This document shows, piece by piece, positions 8,927-17,776 of a stretch of DNA of 62,880 nucleotides (positions within the stretch are counted from its first letter, which is position 1; every line of letters begins with the position of its first letter). Origin of the DNA: Pseudorhodoplanes sp. Its GTDB lineage: Bacteria > Pseudomonadota > Alphaproteobacteria > Rhizobiales > Xanthobacteraceae. The stretch lies in assembly GCA_019187085.1 (NCBI GenBank), contig JABARS010000031.1, forward strand, positions 1 through 62,880, read 5' to 3'. The notes beneath the pieces were generated by a model that was not told the origin of the DNA, did no database searches, and saw only the letters and a program-made list of their open reading frames with translations. The translations under genes and the position numbers were made by a program.

Positions 8927-9967
8927 ATGACCAGTTCGATCGCCCCGCTTCCCGCTCAGTTCCGCGACGTCGATCATCTCGAAGACGTCATGACGACGCC
9001 TTCGCCGGCGTTGATCGAGGACATGAACCGTCTCGACGGCGACATGATCGTCCTCGGCGTGGGTGGCAAGATCGGTCCCACGCTTGCGCGCATGGCCAAG
9101 CGCGCCTTGCCCAAGCGGCGCGTCGTGGGCGTCGCCCGCTTCAGCGAAAAGGGCCTGCGCGAAAAACTCACCGGTTGGGGCATCGAATGCATCGAGGCCG
9201 ATCTGCTCGACCGCGCGCAGATCGAGGCGCTGCCCAAGCTGCCCAACGTCGTCTTCATGGCCGGGCGCAAGTTCGGCTCGTCGGGCAGCGAGGATCTCAC
9301 CTGGGCAATGAACGCCCATGTTCCCGCGCTGGTGGCGGAGGCCTTCGCCGGCACGCGCATCGTCGCCTATTCGACCGGCTGCGTTTATCCTTACGTCAAC
9401 GTCCTGCATGGCGGCGCCACCGAAGCCACACCCGCGACGCCCCCGCCCGGCGCCTACGCCAATTCCTGCGCCGCGCGCGAAGCGATGTTCCAGTATTTCT
9501 CGCGTACGCGCGACACGCCCGGCCGCATCATCCGGCTCAATTACGCGATCGACATGCGCTACGGCGTGCTGCACGACGTCGCGACGCGCGTACTCTTGGG
9601 TCAGCCGCTCGACCTCACGACCGGCCACGTCAATGTTATCTGGCAGGGCGATGCCAATGCCATGGTGCTGCGCGCCTTCAACCATTGCACGACACCGACG
9701 AGCGCGCTCAATGTCAGCGGCCCGGAAACGGTGAGCGTACGCTGGCTCGCGACCGAGTTCGGCCAGCGGTTCGGCAAGGCGCCCGTCTTCACCGGCGCCG
9801 AAGCGCCCGACGCCTGGCTGGTCAATGCGTCCGAGGCATTCCGGCTGTTCGGCTATCCGGATGTCGCGTTGCGACAGTTGATCGACTGGACCGCCGACTG
9901 GGTGGCGCGCAGCCTGCCGAGCCTCGGCAAGGGAACCGATTACGGCCGCCGCGATGGCTCCTTCTGA
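8927..9967 (+). CDS. NAD-dependent epimerase/dehydratase-like (extended SDR) protein lacking the catalytic Lys
   Basis: A 346-residue Rossmann-fold protein. The dinucleotide motif is [15 protein letters not shown] near residue 40. The SDR active-site region has AYSTGCVYP and then YANSC at residues 177-181, so the usual YxxxK reads YxxxC. Tyr is kept and Lys replaced by Cys, which argues for altered chemistry or a non-catalytic role. I chose the ATG at 8927, preceded by ACAGG at a spacing of six bases; a TTG at 8921 is also in frame. The 3' end overlaps the acetyltransferase start by 14 bp, so the two are probably one transcript. Confidence 0.8.
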   Translation: MTSSIAPLPAQFRDVDHLEDVMTTPSPALIEDMNRLDGDMIVLGVGGKIGPTLARMAKRALPKRRVVGVARFSEKGLREKLTGWGIECIEADLLDRAQIEALPKLPNVVFMAGRKFGSSGSEDLTWAMNAHVPALVAEAFAGTRIVAYSTGCVYPYVNVLHGGATEATPATPPPGAYANSCAAREAMFQYFSRTRDTPGRIIRLNYAIDMRYGVLHDVATRVLLGQPLDLTTGHVNVIWQGDANAMVLRAFNHCTTPTSALNVSGPETVSVRWLATEFGQRFGKAPVFTGAEAPDAWLVNASEAFRLFGYPDVALRQLIDWTADWVARSLPSLGKGTDYGRRDGSF

Positions 9968-10826
9968 CGACCTTGCGATCGAGACGCCGCTGCGGACCGC
10001 CGATCTCGCGGACGCGCAGGCGCTCGTCGGCGAGGCCGGCTGGAACCAGATCGAAGCCGACTGGTGCACCTTCCTCGACCTCGGCTGCGTCTATGCGGTG
10101 CGCGAGTCCGGCGGCCGCGTGATCGCAACCGCGGCGACTTTGCCGCACGAAGGCCGTTTCGCCTGGATCAGCATGGTGCTGGTAAGCAGCGAATTCCGCC
10201 GGCGCGGGCTCGCCAGCCGCCTGATGCGCCGCTGCATCGACGACCTTACCGCCGGCGGTCTCCTGCCCATTCTCGATGCGACGCCAGCCGGGCGCGCGGT
10301 CTATGGAAAGCTCGGATTTGAGGATAGCTGGGGTTACCAACGCTATCGCCGTGCGGGGACTGCCGCCGTATCGGCGGCGTTCGTTCCAGGCGACCTGACC
10401 ATCCGCCCGATCGACGACGCCGTCTGGCCGGCGCTGTGCGCCTATGACGCGCGCGCCTTCGGGGCACGCCGCGAGGGTCTGCTTGCGCGCCTGCGCGGAC
10501 GGCTTGCAGCGGCCGATCTCGTGGCGCTGCGCGGCGACGCGATCACGGGCTTCCTGCTCGGACGCGACGGCCGCATGGCCGGTCATCTCGGACCGTTGAT
10601 CGCGGAGGATGACGCCGTCGCGCATGCCCTGCTCGAACATGCCCTGACCGCCTTGCCGGGACCCCTCATCATCGATCTCTCCGACGAAAAACGCGCAACC
10701 TCCGCGCTTCTAGCCCAGCACGGTTTTGCGCCCGTGCGCCCCCTCACCCGCATGCTGCTCGGCACGAGCCGGCGGTTCGACGACGCGCAGCGCACCTATG
10801 CCGTCGCCGGTCCCGAATTCGGCTGA
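9954..10826 (+). CDS. GNAT-family N-acetyltransferase with two GNAT-like halves
   Basis: A 290-residue protein. The first half is a clear GNAT fold: [25 protein letters not shown] gives motif A with its acetyl-CoA pyrophosphate loop (RRRGLA) near residue 85. The second half ([30 protein letters not shown] onwards) resembles the degenerate second GNAT-like domain found in other two-domain acetyltransferases. The expected reaction is acetyl transfer to an amine; the acceptor is unknown. It overlaps the SDR-like gene and belongs to the presumed TetR-controlled island. Confidence 0.85.
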   Translation: MAPSDDLAIETPLRTADLADAQALVGEAGWNQIEADWCTFLDLGCVYAVRESGGRVIATAATLPHEGRFAWISMVLVSSEFRRRGLASRLMRRCIDDLTAGGLLPILDATPAGRAVYGKLGFEDSWGYQRYRRAGTAAVSAAFVPGDLTIRPIDDAVWPALCAYDARAFGARREGLLARLRGRLAAADLVALRGDAITGFLLGRDGRMAGHLGPLIAEDDAVAHALLEHALTALPGPLIIDLSDEKRATSALLAQHGFAPVRPLTRMLLGTSRRFDDAQRTYAVAGPEFG

Positions 10827-10843
10827 AGCAGCGAAAAGATAAA

Positions 10844-10867
10844 GGGCCGGCTGTCGCCAGCCGGCCC
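10844..10867 (-). terminator. Rho-independent terminator of the ABC substrate-binding protein gene
   Basis: A perfect 10-bp GC-rich stem (GGGCCGGCTG/CAGCCGGCCC) with a TCGC loop. Read on the minus strand, it is followed by TTTATCTTTT (10834-10843), so it should terminate minus-strand transcription from the gene ending at 10893. It may also weakly terminate the plus-strand acetyltransferase transcript. Confidence 0.85.
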
Positions 10868-10892
10868 CCGTTGGTTACGTCATGCGCTCCGC

Positions 10893-11906
10893 TCAGTTCA
10901 GCTTCGGCGGCGCGACCACCGGCATCTTGACGTTCTTGTCGAGGAATTCGTTGGTATAGGCCGTCTTCACGTCGTACGGCTTTTCCATCTTCAGGTATTC
11001 GTCGACCAGCTTGTAATCCGACGCCATGCGCTGGTCATTGTGCCAGCCGAGCGCGACGTTGCGCGAGGTCTCGTCGCTCATCAGCACCGTGACGAGGGCC
11101 CAGTTGACCATTTCGTTGTCATACAGCAGCGCGCCGTTCGCCTCGACCAGCGCCTTGACGCACGGGCCGGGATTCTTGGCACAATCGGCGAACGCCTTCT
11201 GCGTGATCTTCACAAACTTGTCGGCCTTGTCCTTGTTGGCTTTCAGCCAGGCACCGTTGGCGATGATCGAGTTGCCATAGGGGTTCACGCCGGCATCCTT
11301 CCAGGCCAGGAAGCCCATGTCGTCCTTCAGCTCGCGCGTGAAGACGTGATGCAGGTTGTAGAACGAAGTCGTCGCATCGATGGTCTTGGCCTTGAGCGCG
11401 CTGAGCTTGGCGTTGGCGTCGATATTCACCCAGGTCACCGAAGCCGGATCGATGCCGTTGGCCTTGGCGAGCGCCGGCCACATGGTGCGCGCGCCGTCGC
11501 CGGCCGGATTGCCGATCTTCTTGCCGGCGAGATCCTTCACCGACTTGATGCCGGAGCTTTTCAGCCAGTACAGACCCTGCGGCGAGTTGGCGTAGACGTT
11601 CATGATGCCGACGAGGTCGGCGCCCTTGCCGCGAAACAGGAGCACACCGGCCATGTCGGACAGGCCGAGCTGCGAGGAACCCGCCCCGACCTTCTGCGCC
11701 GAGGCCGCCGAACCGCGACCGGTCTCGATGTCGATGTCGAGGCCGGCATTCTTGTAGAGCCCCATCTTCTGGGCGTAGAAATACGGAGCATGATCGCCGC
11801 CGGCGACCCAGTTGAGCGTGAAAGTGATTTTCTGCGCGAAGGCCGGCGTCACGCTCAGCGCGGTGGCGGCCACGGCAGCAAGCGCCGCTCTGGAAAGCAT
11901 TCTCAT
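10893..11906 (-). CDS. ABC transporter substrate-binding protein, NMT1/THI5-like
   Basis: A 337-residue periplasmic binding protein. The N-terminus MRMLSRAALAAVAATALSV is a signal peptide with likely cleavage after AFA. The mature part begins KITFTLNWVAGGDHAPYFYA, the characteristic NMT1/THI5 (SsuA/TauA relative) opening. It should bind a small organic molecule for the permease and ATPase at 13971-15501. The ATG at 11906 is preceded by GGGAGAT; an upstream ATG gives a non-signal leader. It diverges from the TetR gene with a perfect palindromic operator between them. Ligand unknown; pyrimidine-, sulfonate- or nitrile-type ligands are precedented in this family. Confidence 0.88.
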   Translation of the reverse strand: MRMLSRAALAAVAATALSVTPAFAQKITFTLNWVAGGDHAPYFYAQKMGLYKNAGLDIDIETGRGSAASAQKVGAGSSQLGLSDMAGVLLFRGKGADLVGIMNVYANSPQGLYWLKSSGIKSVKDLAGKKIGNPAGDGARTMWPALAKANGIDPASVTWVNIDANAKLSALKAKTIDATTSFYNLHHVFTRELKDDMGFLAWKDAGVNPYGNSIIANGAWLKANKDKADKFVKITQKAFADCAKNPGPCVKALVEANGALLYDNEMVNWALVTVLMSDETSRNVALGWHNDQRMASDYKLVDEYLKMEKPYDVKTAYTNEFLDKNVKMPVVAPPKLN

Positions 11907-11971
11907 CCCGATCTCCCTGTGGCTGTTGGCGTTTTTCTGCCCGAGGCCTTGGCGCCCCGTGTATCCATATT

Positions 11972-11987
11972 GTAACCGCACGGTTAC
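11972..11987. promoter_or_regulatory. Candidate TetR operator, perfect 16-bp palindrome
   Basis: GTAACCG-CA-CGGTTAC is a perfect inverted repeat between the divergent substrate-binding-protein and tetR genes, 31 bp before the tetR GTG. The same core (GTAACC-N4-GGTTAC) recurs at 12716 just downstream of tetR. The position fits autorepression plus control of the importer. Confidence 0.7.
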
Positions 11988-12018
11988 TTATAGCAAACGA
12001 TAGGATTGGCCCCCGAAC

Positions 12019-12690
12019 GTGTCAATTGTAGATGCAGCCGCAAAACCGGCCTCCCGGCCTTCGTCGCGGACCGCGCGTCGCGACCGCACGCGCGAAGCGA
12101 TCCTGGCGGCCGCCGAGCGTGAATTCGCGGCCAAGGGGCTGTTCGGCGCGCGCGTCGAGGAGATTTCGCGGCGCGCCGGCACCAACAAGCGGATGATCTA
12201 TTATTATTTCGGCAGCAAGGACGCGCTCTATCTGCTGGTCCTCGAGCGGGTCTATGCCGGATTGCGCGGCGCCGAACGAAAGCTGCATCTCGATCACCTC
12301 GAGCCGCAAGCCGCCATCCGCACCCTGATCGAATCGAATTTCGCCTATTCGCGCGCGCATCCCGAAATGATCAGCCTGATCAACAACGAGAACCTGCACC
12401 GCGCGCGCAATCTGCGCAAATCTAGGAAGGTGCGCGAGCTGCACAGCCCGCTGGTGCGCCTGATCGCCGACATCCTCAAGCGCGGCGCCGCCCAGGGCGT
12501 GTTCCGGCGCGGCATCGATCCGGTCGAGCTTTACATCACGATCGCCGGAATCGGCTATTTCTTCCTGTCCAACAACTGGACGCTGTCGGCCATCTTTGGT
12601 CGCGACCTTTCCAGCGACGCGGCCTACAGGCGCCGCAAACGCCATATCGTCGATATGGTGCTGGCGGCCCTGCGCACCGACGCGCGTTGA
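12019..12690 (+). CDS. TetR/AcrR-family transcriptional regulator
   Basis: A 223-residue repressor-type protein. The N-terminal helix-turn-helix region is TREAILAAAEREFAAKGLFGARVEEISRRAG followed by TNKRMIYYYFGSKDALY, the hallmark TetR recognition segment. The C-terminal ligand domain (residues about 85-220) resembles those of RutR/NicS-like regulators, which sense catabolites. The start is a GTG at 12019. Palindromes flank the gene at 11972 and 12716, and a weaker one lies at 8865. It probably represses the island until an imported substrate or intermediate binds. Ligand unknown. Confidence 0.9.
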   Translation: MSIVDAAAKPASRPSSRTARRDRTREAILAAAEREFAAKGLFGARVEEISRRAGTNKRMIYYYFGSKDALYLLVLERVYAGLRGAERKLHLDHLEPQAAIRTLIESNFAYSRAHPEMISLINNENLHRARNLRKSRKVRELHSPLVRLIADILKRGAAQGVFRRGIDPVELYITIAGIGYFFLSNNWTLSAIFGRDLSSDAAYRRRKRHIVDMVLAALRTDAR

Positions 12691-12715
12691 CAGGACGGCG
12701 GTTTTTGGCACAAAT

Positions 12716-12731
12716 GTAACCAACTGGTTAC
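12716..12731. promoter_or_regulatory. Candidate TetR operator, perfect-arm 16-bp palindrome
   Basis: GTAACC-AACT-GGTTAC has the same arms and spacing as the palindrome upstream of tetR. It starts 26 bp after the tetR stop and ends just before the DapA-like start. This implies a separate, repressible promoter for the DapA-like gene and the ABC/flavoprotein genes downstream. Confidence 0.7.
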
Positions 12732-12748
12732 TTCAGGATATGCCGACC

Positions 12749-13807
12749 ATGAAGCGCTGGCAGGACTGGCCCGCCCCGGTATTGCGCACCCTGCGCACGG
12801 GCTGCGTCATTCCGGCCCATCCGCTGGCGCTCGATGCCGCGCGTACCCTCGACCTTAAGCGCCAGCGCGCGCTGACCCGCTATTATATCGACGCCGGCGC
12901 AGGCGGCCTGGCGGTCGGCGTGCATACCACCCAGTTCGCCATCCGCGACGTCGGGCTCTACCGGCCGGTGCTGGAAGGCGCGATGCAGACCGCGCGCGAC
13001 TGGACCGACTGGCCGCTGGTGATGATCGCGGGCCTTGCCGGACGCACCGGGCAGGCCGCGGCCGAGGCCCGCACCGCCCGCGACATCGGCTACCATGCCG
13101 GCCTCCTTTCATTGGCGGCGATGAAGGGGGCATCCGAGGACGAACTCATCACCCATGCGGAGGCCATCGCACGCGAGATCGCGCTCGTCGGCTTCTATCT
13201 GCAGCCCGCGGTCGGTGGCATCGTGCTCTCACCCTCGTTCTGGCGCCGTTTCGCCGCGATCGAAAACGTGGTCGCCATCAAGATGGCGCCATTCAACCGC
13301 TATCGCACGCTCGACGTCGTGCGCGGCGTCGTGGAGGCCGGCGCGGCCGACCGCGTCAGCCTATATACCGGCAACGACGACCATATCGTGCTCGACCTAC
13401 TGACCCCGTTCCGCGTCGCGGACGGCAACGGCACGCCGACCGTGCGCATCGTCGGTGGTTTGCTCGGCCACTGGAGCGTGTGGGTGCACAAGGCGGTCGA
13501 GTTGCTTGAACGCATCCACGCCGCCGTCGCGGCCGGCTCCGCGCCCGCCGACCTGCTGGCGCTGGATTCGCAGGTGACCGACTGCAACGCAGCCATTTTC
13601 GACGTGGCCAACGACTTCCATGGCGTGATTGCCGGCTGTCACGAAATCCTGCGCCGCCAGGGCCTGCTCGAGGGCATCTGGTGCCTCGATCCCGCCGAGA
13701 CGCTCGGGCCCGGCCAGAAGGAGGCGCTCGACCGCGTCTGCGCCGCCTATCCGCATCTCAACGACGACGACTTCGTCCGTGCAAACCTGAACCGGTGGCT
13801 GTCCTGA
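12749..13807 (+). CDS. Dihydrodipicolinate synthase/N-acetylneuraminate lyase family protein, not DapA
   Basis: A 352-residue class I aldolase of the DapA superfamily. The Schiff-base Lys is K178 in VVAIKMAPF and the proton-relay Tyr is Y150 in GFYLQPAVGG. The spacing of 28 equals that between Tyr133 and Lys161 of E. coli DapA. The pyruvate-binding GTTGES motif is replaced by HTTQF, and the protein is about 55 residues longer than DapA, so the substrate is probably different; the true dapA is at 57885. I prefer the ATG at 12749 (AGGA ten bases upstream) over the one at 12740. A TetR palindrome lies directly upstream. Confidence 0.83.
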   Translation: MKRWQDWPAPVLRTLRTGCVIPAHPLALDAARTLDLKRQRALTRYYIDAGAGGLAVGVHTTQFAIRDVGLYRPVLEGAMQTARDWTDWPLVMIAGLAGRTGQAAAEARTARDIGYHAGLLSLAAMKGASEDELITHAEAIAREIALVGFYLQPAVGGIVLSPSFWRRFAAIENVVAIKMAPFNRYRTLDVVRGVVEAGAADRVSLYTGNDDHIVLDLLTPFRVADGNGTPTVRIVGGLLGHWSVWVHKAVELLERIHAAVAAGSAPADLLALDSQVTDCNAAIFDVANDFHGVIAGCHEILRRQGLLEGIWCLDPAETLGPGQKEALDRVCAAYPHLNDDDFVRANLNRWLS

Positions 13808-13970
13808 ATGCTGCGTGCTTCCTCCGGCGGCCTCGCCTCCCGTTATCGCCGTGCCATATCCGCCCGGCACGCGATCCCGCCCCTGCGCAGCATGACGCAG
13901 TCCGGGACGGTCGCACGGACGCGTCCATCGTGCCATGATCGCCTGAACAATCCGGTCCGGAGAGCGCCTC

Positions 13971-14726
13971 GTGAGCGATAATCTGCAGCGCTATACGATC
14001 GCCATCCTCAGCCACCTTGCGCTGGTGGCGGCATGGCATTTCTTCATCGTTCTGGGTAAGGTCCCGACCTTCGTCATGCCGTCGCCCTACGCGACGCTGC
14101 ACGCACTCCTGGTCCCGAACTATCGCTGGATCGAGAATATCACCGTCACCGCCATCGAGATTTTCGGCGGCTATTTCCTCGCCGTAGTGATCGGCATCGG
14201 GATCGCGCTTCTGTTCTCCTGGTTCCGGATCGTCGAGATGACCATGATGCCGCTGCTCGTCACGCTCAACATGATCCCGAAGGTCGCGCTCGGTCCGCTG
14301 ATCATCGTGTGGTTCAGCTACGGCATCGGGCCCAATATCGCGATGGCGTTTGCGATCTGCTTCTTCCCGATCGTGCTGACGACCGCGCGCGGCCTGCGCG
14401 AGGTCGAGCCGGATCTTCTGGACCTCGTACGTACGCTCAAAGGGTCGCGCTGGCAGGTTTTCATAAAAATCCAGCTTCCCGGCGCGCTGCCCTATATCTT
14501 CTCAGGCATGAAAGTCGCCGCCATCCTTGCCGTCGCCGGCGCCATTGTCGGCGAATTCCTCGGCTCCGACCGCGGCCTCGGCTACCTGATGCTGCAGGTG
14601 CAGGTCACGCTCGACACCGCCGCCATGTTCATGGCGGTGATCCTGATCACGCTGCTCGGCATGATCCTGTACGGCATCGTGCTTGCGCTTGAACGTCTTC
14701 TGGTCGTGCGCGACGCCCGCATCTAG
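13971..14726 (+). CDS. ABC transporter permease (NitT/TauT type)
   Basis: A 251-residue inner-membrane permease with about six helices. The cytoplasmic EAA-type loop LVRTLKGSRWQVFIKIQLPGALPYIFSGM appears near residue 155, and the preceding MIPKVALGPLIIVWFSYG is typical of SsuC/TauC/NMT1-system permeases. The start is a GTG at 13971. It forms the channel for the substrate captured by the binding protein at 10893. The gap of 163 bp upstream contains no gene or clear palindrome. The ATPase follows ten bases after its stop. Confidence 0.9.
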   Translation: MSDNLQRYTIAILSHLALVAAWHFFIVLGKVPTFVMPSPYATLHALLVPNYRWIENITVTAIEIFGGYFLAVVIGIGIALLFSWFRIVEMTMMPLLVTLNMIPKVALGPLIIVWFSYGIGPNIAMAFAICFFPIVLTTARGLREVEPDLLDLVRTLKGSRWQVFIKIQLPGALPYIFSGMKVAAILAVAGAIVGEFLGSDRGLGYLMLQVQVTLDTAAMFMAVILITLLGMILYGIVLALERLLVVRDARI

Positions 14727-14736
14727 GAATTCCGCG

Positions 14737-15501
14737 ATGAGCGAGCCTTTCATCCACCTGTCCGGCGTCCGCAAAATCTATCGCACCCGCGGCATCGAAA
14801 TGCTTGCAGTGTCGGAAGCGACGTTCGACGTCGATGCCGGAGAACTCGTCTCGCTCGTGGGACCATCGGGATGCGGCAAGACCACCCTCCTCAAGATCAT
14901 CGCCGGGCTGCACGATCATGACGCCGGCACGGTGCGCATCGGCACCAAGGAGCAGCCGTTCAACCCGGCACGCGATATCGGCATGGTGTTCCAGCAGCCG
15001 CTGCTGCTGAAATGGCGCAAGGTGATCGACAATGTGCTGCTGCCGGCGGAGATTCTCGGCCTGCCGCTGGCCGCCTCGCGTGAGCGCGCGCGCGACCTCC
15101 TGCGCCTCGTGGGCCTACAGGGATCGGAGGAGAAATATCCTTACGAACTTTCCGGCGGGATGCAGCAGCGCGCCTCGATCGCGCGTGCGCTCGTGCATGA
15201 TCCGAAACTGATCCTGATGGACGAGCCGTTCGGCGCGCTCGACGCGCTCACCCGCGAGAAGATGAATCTCGAACTCCTGCACATCTGGCAACAGGCCAAG
15301 AAGACGATCCTGTTCGTGACCCACGGCATCACCGAAGCGGTCTTTCTCGGCACGCGCGTGATCGTGCTGTCCGCCGGTCCCGCCCGCATGGCCGACAATT
15401 TCCGCGTCGACATCGCACACCCGCGCACGCTCGACATCAAGACCCAGGAAAAGTTCGGCGAATATACCCGCCGCATCTATCACCTGCTCGGCATGGAATA
15501 A
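14737..15501 (+). CDS. ABC transporter ATP-binding protein (NitT/TauT type)
   Basis: A 254-residue ATPase energising the NMT1-type importer. Walker A is GPSGCGKTT, the Q loop is VFQQPLLLKW, the signature is LSGGMQQR, Walker B is LILMDEPFGALD, and the H loop is FVTHGITEA. The ATG at 14737 follows TAGGAATT, a good ribosome binding site; a longer frame upstream overlaps the permease and lacks homology. It lies between permease and flavoprotein with short spacers, so the three should be co-transcribed. Confidence 0.93.
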   Translation: MSEPFIHLSGVRKIYRTRGIEMLAVSEATFDVDAGELVSLVGPSGCGKTTLLKIIAGLHDHDAGTVRIGTKEQPFNPARDIGMVFQQPLLLKWRKVIDNVLLPAEILGLPLAASRERARDLLRLVGLQGSEEKYPYELSGGMQQRASIARALVHDPKLILMDEPFGALDALTREKMNLELLHIWQQAKKTILFVTHGITEAVFLGTRVIVLSAGPARMADNFRVDIAHPRTLDIKTQEKFGEYTRRIYHLLGME

Positions 15502-15513
15502 GCGGCCTGCGCC

Positions 15514-17118
15514 ATGATGTCGGCCTATGACGCGATCATTCTCGGCGCCGGCCATAACGGACTCATCCTGCAGGCCTATCTCGGCAGGGCCGGGCTGACG
15601 ACGCTGTCGGTCGACCGGCTGCCGGTCGCCGGCGGCGGGCTTACGACCGTCGAGGACCCGCGTCAGCCAGGTTTTCTGCACAACACCCACGCCTTCTTCC
15701 AGCGCGCCATCACCGCGATGCCGTGGTACGCCGACCTCGAACTTGAGCGGCATGGCGTGGGTTATATCGAGCCCGAATTGAATGTCGCCCTGCTTACGCG
15801 CGACCATCGCGCGCTTGAATGGTGGACCGACATCGAGCGCACGGCGGACTCTTTCGCGGGTTTCAGCAAGAAGGACGCCGAGACGCTGCGCCGCTGGCAC
15901 CGCGATTTCGTTCCGATCGTCCAGAACATCCTCATCCCGGAAGCGAAGTCGCCGCCGCTTGCCCCCGACGAACGGCGCCGGCTGCTCGAGCGCACCGCCG
16001 ACGGCCGCAGGCTGCTTGAAGTCAGCGAATGCTCGCCGCTGGAATTCGTGCACCGCGAATTCGAGCATCCGACTATCAAGGCCGGGCTTCTGTTCTTCAA
16101 CGGTCTGCGCGAGGTCGACCTGCGCCTGCCCGGCTTCGGCCATCACATCGCCGCCCTGCTCGCAAGCCCGGCGAAGGCGCAGATGTCGCGCGGGGGAACT
16201 GCGGCGCTGGCGCGCGCGCTCGAGCGCGCCGTGCGTGAGAGCGGCGGCGACATCCGCCTGATGACCGAGCCCAGACGTATCCTGGTCGAAGACGGCCGCG
16301 CGGCCGGGATCGAGACCATGGACGGCGACATCATCCGCGCGCGGAAATTCGTCGTCTCCTCGCTCAACCCGCACCAGACCTTTCTCGACCTGCTCGATCC
16401 GGCCCTGCTTCCCGCCGCGGTGCGCGCGCAGGCCGAAGGCTTCAAATACAATCTGCTGGCCCCGCTCTTTGCGCTCAATCTCGCGCTCGTCGAGCCGCCG
16501 CAATACGTCGCCGCGCGCGAGCGGCCGGAACTGGCGCGCGCCTTCATGGTCATCCTCGGGCTCGATCACGTCGATCAGTTCGACGACATCGTGCGCCACC
16601 ACGAGGCCGGCACCATTCCACCGACCGTGATGTGGGGCGCCTGCCCCACGCTGTTCGATCCGAGCCAGGCGCCGGCCGGCCGCCACACCGCCTTCATGTG
16701 GGAGAAGCTGCCCTACCGTCTCGGAGGCGACGCGGAAAACTGGGTCGGGGCGCGCGGGCAGCATGGCCGCGACATGCTCGCCTTATGGACGCATTATGCG
16801 CCCAATCTCGGGCACGCCGTCATCGACAGCTTCGTGCGCTCGCCGCGCGAGGTCGCGCTCAGCCTGCCCAATATGCGCGAAGCCGATCTGCTGATCGGGG
16901 CCTTCAGCCATGGCCAGGTCGGCTACAACCGTCCGTTCCCCGGCGCGGGCCATTACCGCACGGCGATCCAGGGCCTTTATCTGTGCGGATCGAGCAGCCA
17001 TCCCGGCGGCAACGTCACCGGACTGCCGGGCTACAATGCCGCGCAGGTGATCATGCGCGACCTCGGGCTTGCGCCCGACTGGCTGCCCGAACCGATCGCC
17101 GCGCGCCTTGCGCGTTAA
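15514..17118 (+). CDS. FAD-dependent oxidoreductase, phytoene desaturase (CrtI)-like
   Basis: A 534-residue flavoprotein. The FAD-binding motif IILGAGHNGLILQAYLGRAG is at the N-terminus and the C-terminal FAD signature LYLCGSSSHPGGNVTGLPGYNAA is near residue 490. A typical FAD-contact region (RGGTAALARALERAV) appears near residue 230. Relatives are the CrtI/NAD(P)-FAD oxidoreductases of unknown substrate, widespread outside carotenoid synthesis; no other carotenoid gene is nearby, so a carotenoid role is unlikely. It begins 12 bp after the ATPase stop and is probably the last gene of the island transcript. Confidence 0.85.
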   Translation: MMSAYDAIILGAGHNGLILQAYLGRAGLTTLSVDRLPVAGGGLTTVEDPRQPGFLHNTHAFFQRAITAMPWYADLELERHGVGYIEPELNVALLTRDHRALEWWTDIERTADSFAGFSKKDAETLRRWHRDFVPIVQNILIPEAKSPPLAPDERRRLLERTADGRRLLEVSECSPLEFVHREFEHPTIKAGLLFFNGLREVDLRLPGFGHHIAALLASPAKAQMSRGGTAALARALERAVRESGGDIRLMTEPRRILVEDGRAAGIETMDGDIIRARKFVVSSLNPHQTFLDLLDPALLPAAVRAQAEGFKYNLLAPLFALNLALVEPPQYVAARERPELARAFMVILGLDHVDQFDDIVRHHEAGTIPPTVMWGACPTLFDPSQAPAGRHTAFMWEKLPYRLGGDAENWVGARGQHGRDMLALWTHYAPNLGHAVIDSFVRSPREVALSLPNMREADLLIGAFSHGQVGYNRPFPGAGHYRTAIQGLYLCGSSSHPGGNVTGLPGYNAAQVIMRDLGLAPDWLPEPIAARLAR

Positions 17119-17142
17119 GGCTGTGCGGCAGCGCCGCCCCCG

Positions 17143-17727
17143 TCAGCTCTGATCCTTGAGCGCTGCATCGAGCAGCCGCCTGCATTCGACGAGTTCGAAC
17201 AGCGTCCCCTGCAGCTTGCGCAGGTCCTCGCGCGACAGGTCGGCATTCGGCGCGGATGGTGGCGCGGCATGGGGCATAACATGGGGCATGGCCGGCTCCG
17301 GCCGCGTGGCGGCCATACGGCCCGGCTCGGCCGCCTCTTCGGCGTCCGCGCCCTGCACCAGCGCCTGCATGCGGTCGAACAGCCGGCCGCGCGGCTTTTT
17401 TTCTTCATCATGGAAATCGGAACCGTCGGCGGCCCGGTGCGGCGGCTGTTCGGCATCGGGCTGCCAGACATTCTCGACAAACTTGACACCCTGTTCCTTC
17501 AGGATGCGCTGCACGCCGCGGATCGTGTAACCCTCGCCATAAAGCAGGTGATGGATGCCGCGCAGCAATGCGACGTCGTCGGGCCGGTAATAGCGGCGGC
17601 CGCCCGCGCGTTTCATCGGCTTAATCTGCGAGAAGCGGCTCTCCCAGAAGCGCAGCACATGTTGCGGAACCTGGAGTTCGTCCGCGACTTCGCTGATCGT
17701 GCGAAATGCGTCCGGCGCCTTGTCCAA
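17143..17727 (-). CDS. MerR-family transcriptional regulator
   Basis: A 194-residue protein with an N-terminal MerR DNA-binding domain: [25 protein letters not shown], then [33 protein letters not shown]. The C-terminal half is low-complexity with an [10 protein letters not shown] stretch and no metal-binding cysteines, so it is not a metal sensor. This gene next to ihfA is a conserved alphaproteobacterial pair. The start is a TTG at 17727, preceded by AGGGAGAG; no later start precedes the helix-turn-helix. Target unknown. Confidence 0.88.
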   Translation of the reverse strand: MDKAPDAFRTISEVADELQVPQHVLRFWESRFSQIKPMKRAGGRRYYRPDDVALLRGIHHLLYGEGYTIRGVQRILKEQGVKFVENVWQPDAEQPPHRAADGSDFHDEEKKPRGRLFDRMQALVQGADAEEAAEPGRMAATRPEPAMPHVMPHAAPPSAPNADLSREDLRKLQGTLFELVECRRLLDAALKDQS

Positions 17728-17776
17728 GCCGAGCTCTCCCTGAAAACGACACGTCAGCGACTATCGGCGGCCGGAC

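Noticed and set aside
10866..10880. Lone GGTTAC half-site next to the binding-protein gene end
   Set aside because: No partner half at the 4-bp spacing; similar single halves occur by chance elsewhere (for example near 39197 and 54575).
7648..17118. tRNA-Pro as attachment site of an integrated genomic island
   Set aside because: No integrase, no transposase, and no duplicate of the tRNA 3' end was seen downstream; the base composition does not visibly change.
15514..17118. Carotenoid biosynthesis
   Set aside because: The CrtI-like flavoprotein is the only such gene, with no crtB, crtE or related genes nearby.
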